Shown: piece by piece, positions 32,956-40,940 of the stretch
Position numbering within the stretch: the stretch's first letter is position 1
Layout of the letters: every line of letters begins with the position of its first letter
Source: Ruminococcus sp.
Lineage (GTDB): Bacteria; Bacillota; Clostridia; Oscillospirales; Ruminococcaceae
Length of the DNA: 54,336 nucleotides
Assembly (NCBI GenBank): GCA_017526445.1
Contig: JAFXRI010000104.1
Coordinates: 1 to 54,336 of the forward strand
Direction of reading: 5' to 3'
Position numbers and translations under genes: made by a program
The notes under the pieces: model-generated
Seen by the model: the letters and a program-made list of their open reading frames with translations, nothing else
Database searches by the model: none
Told to the model about the DNA's origin: nothing

Positions 32956-34218
32956 TCAGTTCCTGAACGACACGGTGAATGTTATCTTTCCGTTCTCTGC
33001 CGAGCAGCTGAGCTTTGCCTTGTGGGCATCAGCAGTGGCCTTTGCTATCGACAGCCCTATGCCGTAGCCGCCGCTGCCCTGACGGGAGCGTGCCTCGTCG
33101 GCGCGGTAGAACCGGTCGAACAGCCTTGAAAGATCGCCCTTCGGCGGTTCCTTGCAGTCGTTTGACACGCTGAGCCTGGCACCCTTATGTCCTGGCTTCA
33201 GGCTTACAGTGACAGTTCCGCCCTCGTCGCAGTATTTTACCGCATTGTCGGTGAATATCCCGACGAGCTGGCTTATCATTTCCCTGTTCCCGACAGTAGT
33301 GAGCCCGTCGTCTATATCGAGAATGAAGCCCTCGCCGTGAGTGCGTGCAGGAGCTTCAAACTCTGCCGCGCTCTTTGCCACAGTTTCCGACAGATCAAAC
33401 TCCGCGAACTCAGCGGATACCTCGCTGCTGTCGTCCATTTTCGCCAGCCGCATAAGGTCCTTGACGAGGCCGTCAAGGCGCCTGATCTGATTTTTGGTGC
33501 TCTCGGTCCATTCGTTGGGCTCGGAAGTCATCTCTATGACCTCGGTGTTCGCTGAGATTATTGCCAGCGGAGTCTTGATCTCGTGGCTGGCATCGGTAAT
33601 AAACTGTTTCTGCTTTTCATAAGCGGCGCTCATCGGTTTGACAGCCTGTCCCGACAGCAGGATTACCAGCAGCATAACTATGATCCAGCTCGCCGCAGAT
33701 ATGCCTATGGATATAAGCAGGAAACGGCTCTTGGTGCTGTCGTTCTGTCTTGTGTCGAGGAAAATGAGCATCTCGCCGCTGCTGTTTTCGGCTTTGGTGA
33801 AGCGGTAGTTGCCCAGCCTGCCTTCGTCCTTGCCTGTTTCCAAAGCCTGCTCGCCGAGGCTGACGGCCTTCTCACTGTTTACAGCGGCGATGTGACCGGT
33901 GTCCAGCTTTTTGATTCCGCCCTCGCTGTTATAATATACCACGAAATATCTTGTCTGATAGCGTGTCTCCTCGTTAATGTTCTTGCGGCTGCCTATATCC
34001 CGTTTGCGGTCAGTATTTCCGTCCAGGGGAGGCACATCCTCGTGGAACAGGTCAGGGAACTTGCCCCCGCCGCTGCTTATCATTTCGATGAGCTCGTCTT
34101 CCGAGGCGTCTATCTGATAGGCATTGATAATGTTTATCAGCGCCGACACCAGAGCCAGCACCAGAAACAGTGATACCGCGGTGATAAGTATGAATTTGTG
34201 CTGAAGCTTTTTTATCAT
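32956..34218 (-). CDS. Sensor histidine kinase
   Basis: A 420-residue membrane kinase. It has a first helix (about 10-31), an extracellular sensor domain (about 32-165) with an acidic/basic start and YQTRYFVVYYNSEGG, a second helix (about 170-192), then a HisKA domain with the phospho-acceptor His in DASHEIKTPLA. The catalytic domain has NAVKYCDEGG (N box), FDRFYRADEARSR and GGYGIGLS (G boxes). ATG 34218 follows AGGAG. It is probably the partner of the OmpR-type regulator; the pair is separated by an AT-rich gene. The signal is not known. Confidence 0.93.
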   Translation of the reverse strand: MIKKLQHKFILITAVSLFLVLALVSALINIINAYQIDASEDELIEMISSGGGKFPDLFHEDVPPLDGNTDRKRDIGSRKNINEETRYQTRYFVVYYNSEGGIKKLDTGHIAAVNSEKAVSLGEQALETGKDEGRLGNYRFTKAENSSGEMLIFLDTRQNDSTKSRFLLISIGISAASWIIVMLLVILLSGQAVKPMSAAYEKQKQFITDASHEIKTPLAIISANTEVIEMTSEPNEWTESTKNQIRRLDGLVKDLMRLAKMDDSSEVSAEFAEFDLSETVAKSAAEFEAPARTHGEGFILDIDDGLTTVGNREMISQLVGIFTDNAVKYCDEGGTVTVSLKPGHKGARLSVSNDCKEPPKGDLSRLFDRFYRADEARSRQGSGGYGIGLSIAKATADAHKAKLSCSAENGKITFTVSFRN

Positions 34219-34248
34219 AATGGAGCTCCTAATCAAATGATAGTGGAG

Positions 34249-34860
34249 TCAGAGAGGTTTTTCAAATACGATTATGACTTCATCCACAGTGGAATTGACT
34301 CCGAATCCACCGACAGATGTGACGTTTTTGCCCAGCTCGTTTGTGAAAATGCTGACTACACGGTAACCGTTTGCTGCATATCGGTTTATTACTTCTGTCA
34401 TATGTCTTACATTTGTTGCCCCTCGGCTGTCGTGTATTCTTTCAATGGAGTAAGTATATTTGGTTGCTGAATTGTTTATATTATTAAGCTGGTTGCTGAT
34501 ATTGTTTAAAGCGTTCAGAACAGCTATATTCAACAGGGAATTGAGTTCCTCAACTGTCAGATCATTTAAATGATCTATGGTTTTATATCTTTGTTCATCC
34601 ATTTTTCCGGCATTTTTCAGAGTGCTTTTAAGTTTTGTTCCTTCCATTGATCTAAGCATCTGCTCTGCACGTTCATAGTTATCGGGAGTGAGGTCATAAC
34701 CGGATTTCAGCAGATAATCGACTACGACTTCTTTACTGACTGTGACTTCTTCGGGCTCATCGTCTTTTTCAAATTCTTCTATTGAGATTTTTTCTTTGAA
34801 CGGTTTTGCAAGATCTTCTCTGCGATTCAATTCTTTGACTAAAAACGTTTTTATATCCAT
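34249..34860 (-). CDS. Hypothetical protein, DUF4177-like C-terminus, AT-rich
   Basis: A 203-residue soluble protein lying between response regulator and kinase genes. The N-terminal part is charged and helical; the middle has an Asn/Leu-rich helix (LNALNNISNQLNNINN). The last 65 residues (YSIERIHDSR, then HMTEVINRYAANGYRVVSIF, and VDEVIIVFEKP) follow the pattern of DUF4177-like small alpha/beta domains. Codon use is clearly richer in A and T than in the neighbours, suggesting later acquisition. It is followed after 30 bases by the kinase gene, so it may have entered the operon. Function unknown. Confidence 0.8.
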   Translation of the reverse strand: MDIKTFLVKELNRREDLAKPFKEKISIEEFEKDDEPEEVTVSKEVVVDYLLKSGYDLTPDNYERAEQMLRSMEGTKLKSTLKNAGKMDEQRYKTIDHLNDLTVEELNSLLNIAVLNALNNISNQLNNINNSATKYTYSIERIHDSRGATNVRHMTEVINRYAANGYRVVSIFTNELGKNVTSVGGFGVNSTVDEVIIVFEKPL

Positions 34861-34928
34861 AATATTGTGCTCCTGTCGTTTTAGTTACATGCGGAATTAC
34901 AGGTTTGCGGTGAGATTCGGGGGTGTTC

Positions 34929-34970
34929 GGAAAAAGCATCTCCCCGCCTGCGGCGGGGAGAGCATTTTCC
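34929..34970 (-). terminator. Terminator of the response regulator gene
   Basis: GGAAAAAGCATCTCCCCGCC pairs with the inverted arm ending at 34970; the stem is long and, read on the minus strand, ends in a T-rich side. It partly isolates the regulator from the downstream gene pair. Confidence 0.75.
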
Positions 34971-34998
34971 GCCGAATATCATATATAGAGTCCCGGGA

Positions 34999-35676
34999 CT
35001 ATCTTGCCTTATCCTCCAGTGAATACCCCACGCCCCGCGTGGCCTTTATCTCTATATCCGCTCCGATCTGTGAGAGCTTTTTCCTCAGGTACGAGATGTA
35101 CACCCATACCACGTTTATCTCTGCATCCGAGTCATAGCCCCAGATCTTTTCCATAAATCTCTCGGTAGAGATGAGCTGATTGCGGTTCATCATCAGCATC
35201 TCCAGCAGTTGGAACTCCTTCGAACTCAGCCTCAGAGTGCTGTCGGGGCCTTTCAGGTCAAAGGTCTCGCGGCTGAGGGATACGTTCCCCATTTCCAGAA
35301 GGTTCGGCGCAAAGTCGGCCTTGCGGCGTGTCATGGCGCGGATGCGCGCCAGCAGCTCACCCATCTGGAAGGGCTTGGTGAGATAGTCGTCAGCCCCGGC
35401 ATCGAGCCCGGTGATCTTGTCATCTGTCTCCGATCTTGCGGTGAGTATCAGCACCGGCGAGTTTATCCCCTCGCTCCTGAGCCTGGTCAGCACCTCGATG
35501 CCGTTCATTTTCGGCATCATCAGATCGAGTATTATCCCGTCGTAGTCTCCTGTCCTGCCGTAAGCATAGGCATCGGCACCGTCATAGACGGGATCGACGG
35601 AATAGTTGTTATGTTTAAGTACAGCACAGAGCGCGTTGGAAAGTTCACGCTCGTCCTCGGCAAGCAGAAGTCTCAT
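34999..35676 (-). CDS. OmpR-family response regulator
   Basis: A 225-residue regulator with a receiver domain (phospho-acceptor Asp51 in GIILDLMMPKMNG, Lys in YLTKPF) and a C-terminal winged helix (LSSKEFQLLEMLMMNRNQLIS, then VWVYISYLRKKL, and ATRGVGYSL). It has its own promoter with an 11-base-period direct repeat, matching one before the vtc operon, so it probably activates both. GGAGGGTGA precedes the ATG. Confidence 0.95.
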   Translation of the reverse strand: MRLLLAEDERELSNALCAVLKHNNYSVDPVYDGADAYAYGRTGDYDGIILDLMMPKMNGIEVLTRLRSEGINSPVLILTARSETDDKITGLDAGADDYLTKPFQMGELLARIRAMTRRKADFAPNLLEMGNVSLSRETFDLKGPDSTLRLSSKEFQLLEMLMMNRNQLISTERFMEKIWGYDSDAEINVVWVYISYLRKKLSQIGADIEIKATRGVGYSLEDKAR

Positions 35677-35718
35677 ATGTCACCCTCCATAGTATCCGGT
35701 CTTTTATCTGTCATATCT

Positions 35719-35753
35719 ATTCTATCACGCGGACTTAAAACCAACTTTAAACC
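35719..35753 (-). promoter_or_regulatory. Response regulator promoter with direct repeat
   Basis: On the minus strand, TAGAAT (35724-35719) is the -10. Plus-strand CTTAAAACC (35734) and CTTTAAACC (35745) form a direct repeat 11 bases apart, with the near edge 9 bases from the -10, the same geometry as the vtc promoter. Confidence 0.78.
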
Positions 35754-35830
35754 GCTGCAAGGCTGATAATCGCCATATCAATGTTCAAACGCAATCAAGC
35801 GCTTCCTTTGCCGGCCGGCTGAGGGAGCGC

Positions 35831-37756
35831 TTAACCTTTTAGCTTTTCAGCATTTTGAATAAGCTCTATAAACTCTTTTTTGGGGATAGGCTTCGAGAAG
35901 AAATACCCTTGCAGATAATCCACCGAAAGCGCCTTGAGCAGATCCAGCTGCCCTTGAGTTTCAACGCCCTCCACAAGTATCTCACGCTGCATCTGCTTTA
36001 TCATATGTACCGAGCTTTCCAGGATTATCTTTCCCAGCTCGCTTTCCTCAGCGCTCCACAGTATGCTCTTGTCGATCTTGACTATATCGAAGTCCAGCAT
36101 AAATATCGCACGCATATTGGAGTATCCGGTGCCGTAGTCGTCCATCGAGAAGTGGAAGCCGCTTTTTTTGAGCGCCGCTACCACATTGCTCAGCAGCTCA
36201 TAGTTGCCTGCTGCGGTTGACTCGGTGATCTCAAAGTTTATCATCTGCTTGTCGATGCCGTATTCGTCGGTCACCTTGTTGATATGATCGACAAAGCCGG
36301 GCTGCATACATTCAAGTACCGAGAGATTGACGTTTATGCAGTCGATCCCGAAAGAGGCGGGCACACCGCTCTTGATAAAGGAGCAAACCTCTCTTAGCAC
36401 AAAGTCGTCAATGGAGTCGATAAGTCCGTTCTGCTCGGCTATGGGGATGAACTCGTCGGGGTATATGTTCCCGAGTATCGTGTCGTGCAGTCTGACCAGA
36501 GCCTCGGCACCGTGAAGACGTTTTTCGGAAAGACTGTAGGTGGGCTGATAATAGACCTCGAACAGTCCCTCGTCCACACCGCGGGCAAGTGCGCCCTCAA
36601 CGGCAGAACGCCTCATCAGATAATCCAGATCCTTGTCAGTAAGGATGGTCTTGTCCTTGTTGGCGGGCACAGGGCTGTCTGCCATATAGAAGGCGTCGGA
36701 AGCGGTTTTGATCCTGTCGGGGACCTCTGCCGCCATTATTACTGCATTCAGCAGCACGTCCGAATCCCGAATGTGCCATACCCTTTTGAAACGGTGGTCG
36801 ATGACGTGAGCTGTCTTCAAAGCCTTGGCGCTGTCGAAGACGGTGATGATAAATGTACCGGGGCTGGTGTTATAGATGCAGTATCTCGGCACGAGCTGTC
36901 TCAGGAATCCCGAAACGGCCAATGGAAGCAGATCTGCGTTCTCTGAGCCGGTGACGTGCTCCACCAGATCGGAGTTGATTATCTTCACGCATATGACTGT
37001 CAGTCTGCGCTTGTTGACGATATAGGAGGAAAGGTCATACTGCAGGGCCTTGCGGTTGTAAACACCCGTGTCCACGTCGATGCGGTCGTCCTCGCTCTCA
37101 ATAGCGATCATAACGCCGAGAAGCGCCAGAGCCTCAGCGAACAGCTCGACCTTCAGACTGCTCTTTATGAGCTGCAGAGATACTCCCAGCACCACTACCA
37201 CGAAGAAGTAGATAAGTGCCACCCGCCGTTTGGCGGTAAGAGCGCTCCAGGTGAACAGCAGCATGATAATAGAGTACACCAGATAGAACCCTGCGGCAAA
37301 GTATATGAGGTATTCACCCCAGCCGCGGACGAAGGTGAGGTTTTGGTCGTAATGGTACACCCAATGGGTGAGGGGATTGATTATGACGAGAAGCTCGGTA
37401 ACAATGAATATCGAAGCGTATATAATGTTCCTTTTCAGCGTAAGCCCGTTGCGGGCACCGCAAATGCAGGATACATACAGGAAGAACAGGGGACACAGCG
37501 CTGTATGGAACAGGAAATAGCTGTAATCGCCTATCTTCATCGCAAGGGAATAGACATCATTCTGTTTGAATGGCTGAGCGAATTCGCGTATGATCTGTGA
37601 AACAGAGTTGAGCAGTACTATCCCCACAAGGATAATATATATCTTGTTGTGAACAAGATCAGTGCGCTTCTGGATGACCGTAAACAGCAGCCCCGTTATG
37701 CATATGATGGCTGCCGCTGAAAACAGCGCGATGTGCAGCAGATTGACATCTGTCAT
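35831..37756 (-). CDS. Membrane EAL phosphodiesterase with degenerate GGDEF
   Basis: A 641-residue protein. About seven membrane helices fill residues 1-225, resembling a 7TM sensor. The GGDEF domain has SPGTF in place of the active motif, so it cannot make c-di-GMP and may bind GTP or act as a regulator. The EAL domain keeps its catalytic residues (EALVR, NVNLSV, EITES, MDDYGTGYSN, KIDKS, EGVET), so c-di-GMP hydrolysis is predicted. ATG 37756 is chosen with GGAGG 8 bases upstream; GTG 37765 overlaps that site. It is monocistronic. Confidence 0.93.
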   Translation of the reverse strand: MTDVNLLHIALFSAAAIICITGLLFTVIQKRTDLVHNKIYIILVGIVLLNSVSQIIREFAQPFKQNDVYSLAMKIGDYSYFLFHTALCPLFFLYVSCICGARNGLTLKRNIIYASIFIVTELLVIINPLTHWVYHYDQNLTFVRGWGEYLIYFAAGFYLVYSIIMLLFTWSALTAKRRVALIYFFVVVVLGVSLQLIKSSLKVELFAEALALLGVMIAIESEDDRIDVDTGVYNRKALQYDLSSYIVNKRRLTVICVKIINSDLVEHVTGSENADLLPLAVSGFLRQLVPRYCIYNTSPGTFIITVFDSAKALKTAHVIDHRFKRVWHIRDSDVLLNAVIMAAEVPDRIKTASDAFYMADSPVPANKDKTILTDKDLDYLMRRSAVEGALARGVDEGLFEVYYQPTYSLSEKRLHGAEALVRLHDTILGNIYPDEFIPIAEQNGLIDSIDDFVLREVCSFIKSGVPASFGIDCINVNLSVLECMQPGFVDHINKVTDEYGIDKQMINFEITESTAAGNYELLSNVVAALKKSGFHFSMDDYGTGYSNMRAIFMLDFDIVKIDKSILWSAEESELGKIILESSVHMIKQMQREILVEGVETQGQLDLLKALSVDYLQGYFFSKPIPKKEFIELIQNAEKLKG

Positions 37757-37798
37757 ACAGTTCACCTCCCCCTCGAATGGATATACCTAATCACTATA

Positions 37799-37827
37799 AT
37801 TATATCACAAAGTGAAAGTTAATGTAA
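37799..37827 (-). promoter_or_regulatory. EAL-protein promoter
   Basis: On the minus strand, TTACAT (37827-37822), 17 bases, TATAAT (37804-37799), with TGTGA before the -10. Confidence 0.72.
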
Positions 37828-37886
37828 TAATAATTTTTAAATAACAAATGAACATTACGTTCATAAATCGAATCTGTGCAGGCCTC

Positions 37887-37915
37887 TTTACAACCGGGCA
37901 GGTCTGTGCTATAAT
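37887..37915 (+). promoter_or_regulatory. Promoter of small secreted protein
   Basis: TTTACA (37887-37892), 17 bases, TATAAT (37910-37915). Confidence 0.82.
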
Positions 37916-37958
37916 GTAATGTATAAATACAGACTATCTCCGGAGAGGCGGTTTTGTT

Positions 37959-38489
37959 GTGAAACAGAACAAATTCATTATTCTCGGAGTACTGATAGCA
38001 GCGATCATCGGCGTGCTGGTGTTCTCAGTCACCGGCGGGGGAGGAAAGCAGGACGCGGCAAGCTCCTCCGGGGCTCTGACAGTTGTAACAGCTGACAGCA
38101 GTATCGCTCCCGCAGAAAGCTCTCAGTCTCCCCAGAGTACCGTTCAGACAGAGGCGGCGTCATCAGCGGCAGAGACAAGTTCGCCGGCGGCCGATACTGA
38201 TAGCAGGGAGTACAGGCAGTACAGCTTCAGGAGCAAGAAGTACCTGAACACCCATTTTGAGAAGCACGGCAGCGAATTCGGTGACATCACTGTGGAAGAG
38301 TATCTCAGACTTGCCAACGATATGCTCAACTCCGATTCGGATACTATCCTTCACAAGACCGAAAAGGAGGACGGCGACGACGTATATTTCGATACCGCCA
38401 CGGGCTATTTCCTGGTGCTTTCCACCGACGGCTATATCCGCACCTTCTTCATCCCCGACAGGGGAATTGAGTATTACAAAAAGCAATAA
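37959..38489 (+). CDS. Small membrane-anchored or secreted protein of unknown function
   Basis: A 176-residue protein with an N-terminal membrane segment or uncleaved signal (FIILGVLIAAIIGVLVFSV), a Ser/Ala/Thr linker (to about 80), and a compact domain of about 90 residues: SFRSKKYLNTHFEKHG, then LHKTEKEDGDDVYFDTATG and FLVLSTDGYIRTFFIP. The His...Thr...Arg arrangement recalls small BECR-fold RNase-like or toxin domains, but this is a weak resemblance; no immunity gene is adjacent. GTG 37959 follows GGAGAGG. It is monocistronic with promoter and terminator. Confidence 0.8.
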   Translation: MKQNKFIILGVLIAAIIGVLVFSVTGGGGKQDAASSSGALTVVTADSSIAPAESSQSPQSTVQTEAASSAAETSSPAADTDSREYRQYSFRSKKYLNTHFEKHGSEFGDITVEEYLRLANDMLNSDSDTILHKTEKEDGDDVYFDTATGYFLVLSTDGYIRTFFIPDRGIEYYKKQ

Positions 38490-38518
38490 AAGCCCTTGTG
38501 CTGTGGATTTTAGAACTT

Positions 38519-38544
38519 TCCCCCATTTTATGGGGGATTTTTTT
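38519..38544 (+). terminator. Terminator of small secreted protein
   Basis: CCCCCA, a five-base loop, TGGGGG, then ATTTTTTT. Confidence 0.9.
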
Positions 38545-38558
38545 GTACAGATAAACAG

Positions 38559-38587
38559 TTGAAATGCGCGGCGCTTTATGATATAAT
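38559..38587 (+). promoter_or_regulatory. ABC-F gene promoter
   Basis: TTGAAA (38559-38564), 17 bases, TATAAT (38582-38587), with an extended -10. Confidence 0.85.
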
Positions 38588-38626
38588 TATTACTGTATCG
38601 ACAATTTTTTTATGGGAGAGTATGAA

Positions 38627-40243
38627 ATGATAACTGTATCGGAACTGACACTTTCTTTCGGAGGACAGCTCCTTTTCAAGGATGCTGACCTCAAATTCAC
38701 CGCCGGCAACTGCTACGGCATAATCGGTGCCAACGGCGCCGGCAAATCCACATTCCTTAAAATACTGACAGGGGAGATCGAGCCTACCAAGGGCGAAGTC
38801 ATCATCGACAAGGGCGTGCGGATGTCCGTGCTCAGACAGGACCACTTCGCCTTCGACGAGTATAATGTGCTCGATACCGTCATTATGGGAAACAAGAGAC
38901 TTTACGAGATCATGCAGGAGAAGGACGCCCTCTATGCCAAGGAGGATTTCTCCGAGGAGGACGGCGAGCGTGCCGGCGTGCTGGAGAGCGAGTTCGCCGA
39001 GCTTAACGGCTGGGAGGCCGAGAGCGATGCCTCCAAGCTCATCCAGGGACTCGGCCTGCCGGAGGATATACTCTATTCTCAGATGTCCTCTCTCTCCGGC
39101 AACGAGAAGGTAAAGGTGCTGCTTGCACAGGCGCTGTTCGGCAACCCTGACGTTATCCTGCTGGACGAGCCTACAAACCATCTTGATATCGACGCCATCC
39201 GCTGGCTGGAGGACTTCCTTTCGGAATACTTCGGCACCGTGCTGGTCGTATCCCATGACAGACACTTCCTGAACAACGTCTGCACCCATATCGTGGATAT
39301 AGATTATACCAAGATAAAGATGTATGTGGGTAACTATGAGTTCTGGTATGAGTCCTCGCAGCTGATGCAGAGGATGATAAAGCAGCAGAACAAGAAGGCC
39401 GAGGAGAAGATCAAGGACCTGCAGGAGTTCATACAGCGCTTCTCGGCGAACAAGTCCAAGTCCAAGCAGGCTACCAGCCGCCGCAAGCTGCTGGATAAGC
39501 TTACCGTTGAGGAGATGCCTGCATCGTCGAGAAAGTATCCCTATATCGGCTTCAATATGGACAGGGAGCCGGGCAAGGAGATACTCAAGGTCGAAGGGCT
39601 GACCAAGACCGTTGACGGAGTTAAGCTGCTCAACAATGTGACATTTACTCTCTCGCGCACCGATAAGGTGGCTTTCATCGGCGAGAGCGAGCAGGCTATC
39701 ACAGCGCTGTTTGAGATACTTGCCGAGCAGGACGAGGATTATGAGGGCAGCATCAAATGGGGTTCCACCACATCACGCTCCTATTTCCCGAAGGATAACA
39801 GCGCATATTTCAATGACTGTGATATGACCATAGTTGACTGGATAAGACCTTACTCCACCGGTGAGGTCACCGATACCTTCCTGAGGGGCTTCCTCGGAAA
39901 GATGCTCTTTACCGGAGATGAGATCTATAAGCCGGTAAACGTCCTCTCGGGCGGCGAGAAGGTAAGATGTATGTTCTCGCGGATGATGCTTTTCGGCTCC
40001 AATGTGCTGATGCTGGACAGGCCCACCAATCATCTCGATCTGGAGTCCATCACGGCAGTCAACAACGGCCTGCGCGACTTCAAGGGCGTAGTGCTCCTTG
40101 CATCCCACGACCATGAGATAATGGAGACCGTGGCCAACAAGATAATAGAGATAACCCCCGACGGCTGCATCTGCCGCGAGGGCACTTATGAGGAATATCT
40201 GGACTACAGACGCGAAAGAGGAATGAGGTCCTTTGTTGAGTAA
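38627..40243 (+). CDS. ABC-F family ATPase with degenerate second ATP site
   Basis: ABC-F proteins have two ATPase domains and no membrane part; they act on ribosomes. In this 538-residue protein the first domain is intact (Walker A GANGAGKST, signature LSGNEKV, Walker B LLDEPTNHLD, SHDRHF). The second domain has GESEQAITAL at the Walker A position, without the Lys-Thr/Ser pair, and LDRPTNHLD with Arg in place of the catalytic Glu, while signature LSGGEKVR remains. The linker between them (about 240-315) is basic and helical. ATG 38627 follows GGGAGAG; the ATG at 38612 lacks a ribosome site. Confidence 0.92.
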   Translation: MITVSELTLSFGGQLLFKDADLKFTAGNCYGIIGANGAGKSTFLKILTGEIEPTKGEVIIDKGVRMSVLRQDHFAFDEYNVLDTVIMGNKRLYEIMQEKDALYAKEDFSEEDGERAGVLESEFAELNGWEAESDASKLIQGLGLPEDILYSQMSSLSGNEKVKVLLAQALFGNPDVILLDEPTNHLDIDAIRWLEDFLSEYFGTVLVVSHDRHFLNNVCTHIVDIDYTKIKMYVGNYEFWYESSQLMQRMIKQQNKKAEEKIKDLQEFIQRFSANKSKSKQATSRRKLLDKLTVEEMPASSRKYPYIGFNMDREPGKEILKVEGLTKTVDGVKLLNNVTFTLSRTDKVAFIGESEQAITALFEILAEQDEDYEGSIKWGSTTSRSYFPKDNSAYFNDCDMTIVDWIRPYSTGEVTDTFLRGFLGKMLFTGDEIYKPVNVLSGGEKVRCMFSRMMLFGSNVLMLDRPTNHLDLESITAVNNGLRDFKGVVLLASHDHEIMETVANKIIEITPDGCICREGTYEEYLDYRRERGMRSFVE

Positions 40244-40280
40244 ATAACGGCTCTCGGAGCCGGACTGAGGCGGTGACGGT

Positions 40281-40940
40281 ATGGAAGAACTTGAAAAAAC
40301 AGCTGTAGAAAGCGCAGAACCCGCCGAGCCGGAGCAGGCTGCTGAAACTTCTGCCGGGCCGGAGCAGATCGCCGAGATCTCCGCCGAAGCAGAGACAGCT
40401 GCGGAAGCTCCCCTGAAGAAGAGCCGCAGGTTCCGCTGGGTAATGGCAGGCGTTACGCTGGTCTTCGTGTGCCTTGCCGCCGCTGCATGGGTAATACTCG
40501 GCAAACTCAGGGACAAACGTGCCGAATGCCTCGAGACCAGGCTCCCCTCAGGTCTCAGCGCAGTTGACACCGTGAAAAAGTATTTTGAGTATTGGGACGA
40601 CGGCAACAATGAGGGTATGAAGCAAGCCGCCGTTGCCGATGTGAATACCACTCTCGGGGACAGCGACAGCTTCGATCCGGGACTGTGCTATTTCTGCGAT
40701 ATAGAGCTCGAGCGTGCTGAGCAGCTCGAAAATATAGTTGCCGAGGGCTTCGAGGGCTGCGCCGAGAGCGCTGTGGTATCCGTGGATTTTACATACAGGA
40801 CGAGTTTCGGCTTCGGCGACGTGAATATGCCCGAGAACAACAAGGGATGGGAATTCTATCTTGCCAGGCTTGAAGCAGAAGACGATTTCAAGATAATCGC
40901 TGTTGAGAAAGCAAAGGATAAGGCTGGTGAAAAGTTATGA
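40281..40940 (+). CDS. Hypothetical single-pass membrane protein
   Basis: A 219-residue protein. Residues 1-45 are acidic and Ala-rich (PAEPEQAAETSAGPEQIAE), followed by a basic stop-transfer, one membrane helix (about 54-73) and an extracellular domain of about 140 residues, possibly NTF2-like or DUF4829-like from SAVDTVKKYFEYWDDGNNEG. Function unknown. Its stop overlaps the start of the next gene (ATGA), so it is coupled to the GH10-like hydrolase. AGGCGGTGA precedes the ATG. Confidence 0.78.
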   Translation: MEELEKTAVESAEPAEPEQAAETSAGPEQIAEISAEAETAAEAPLKKSRRFRWVMAGVTLVFVCLAAAAWVILGKLRDKRAECLETRLPSGLSAVDTVKKYFEYWDDGNNEGMKQAAVADVNTTLGDSDSFDPGLCYFCDIELERAEQLENIVAEGFEGCAESAVVSVDFTYRTSFGFGDVNMPENNKGWEFYLARLEAEDDFKIIAVEKAKDKAGEKL

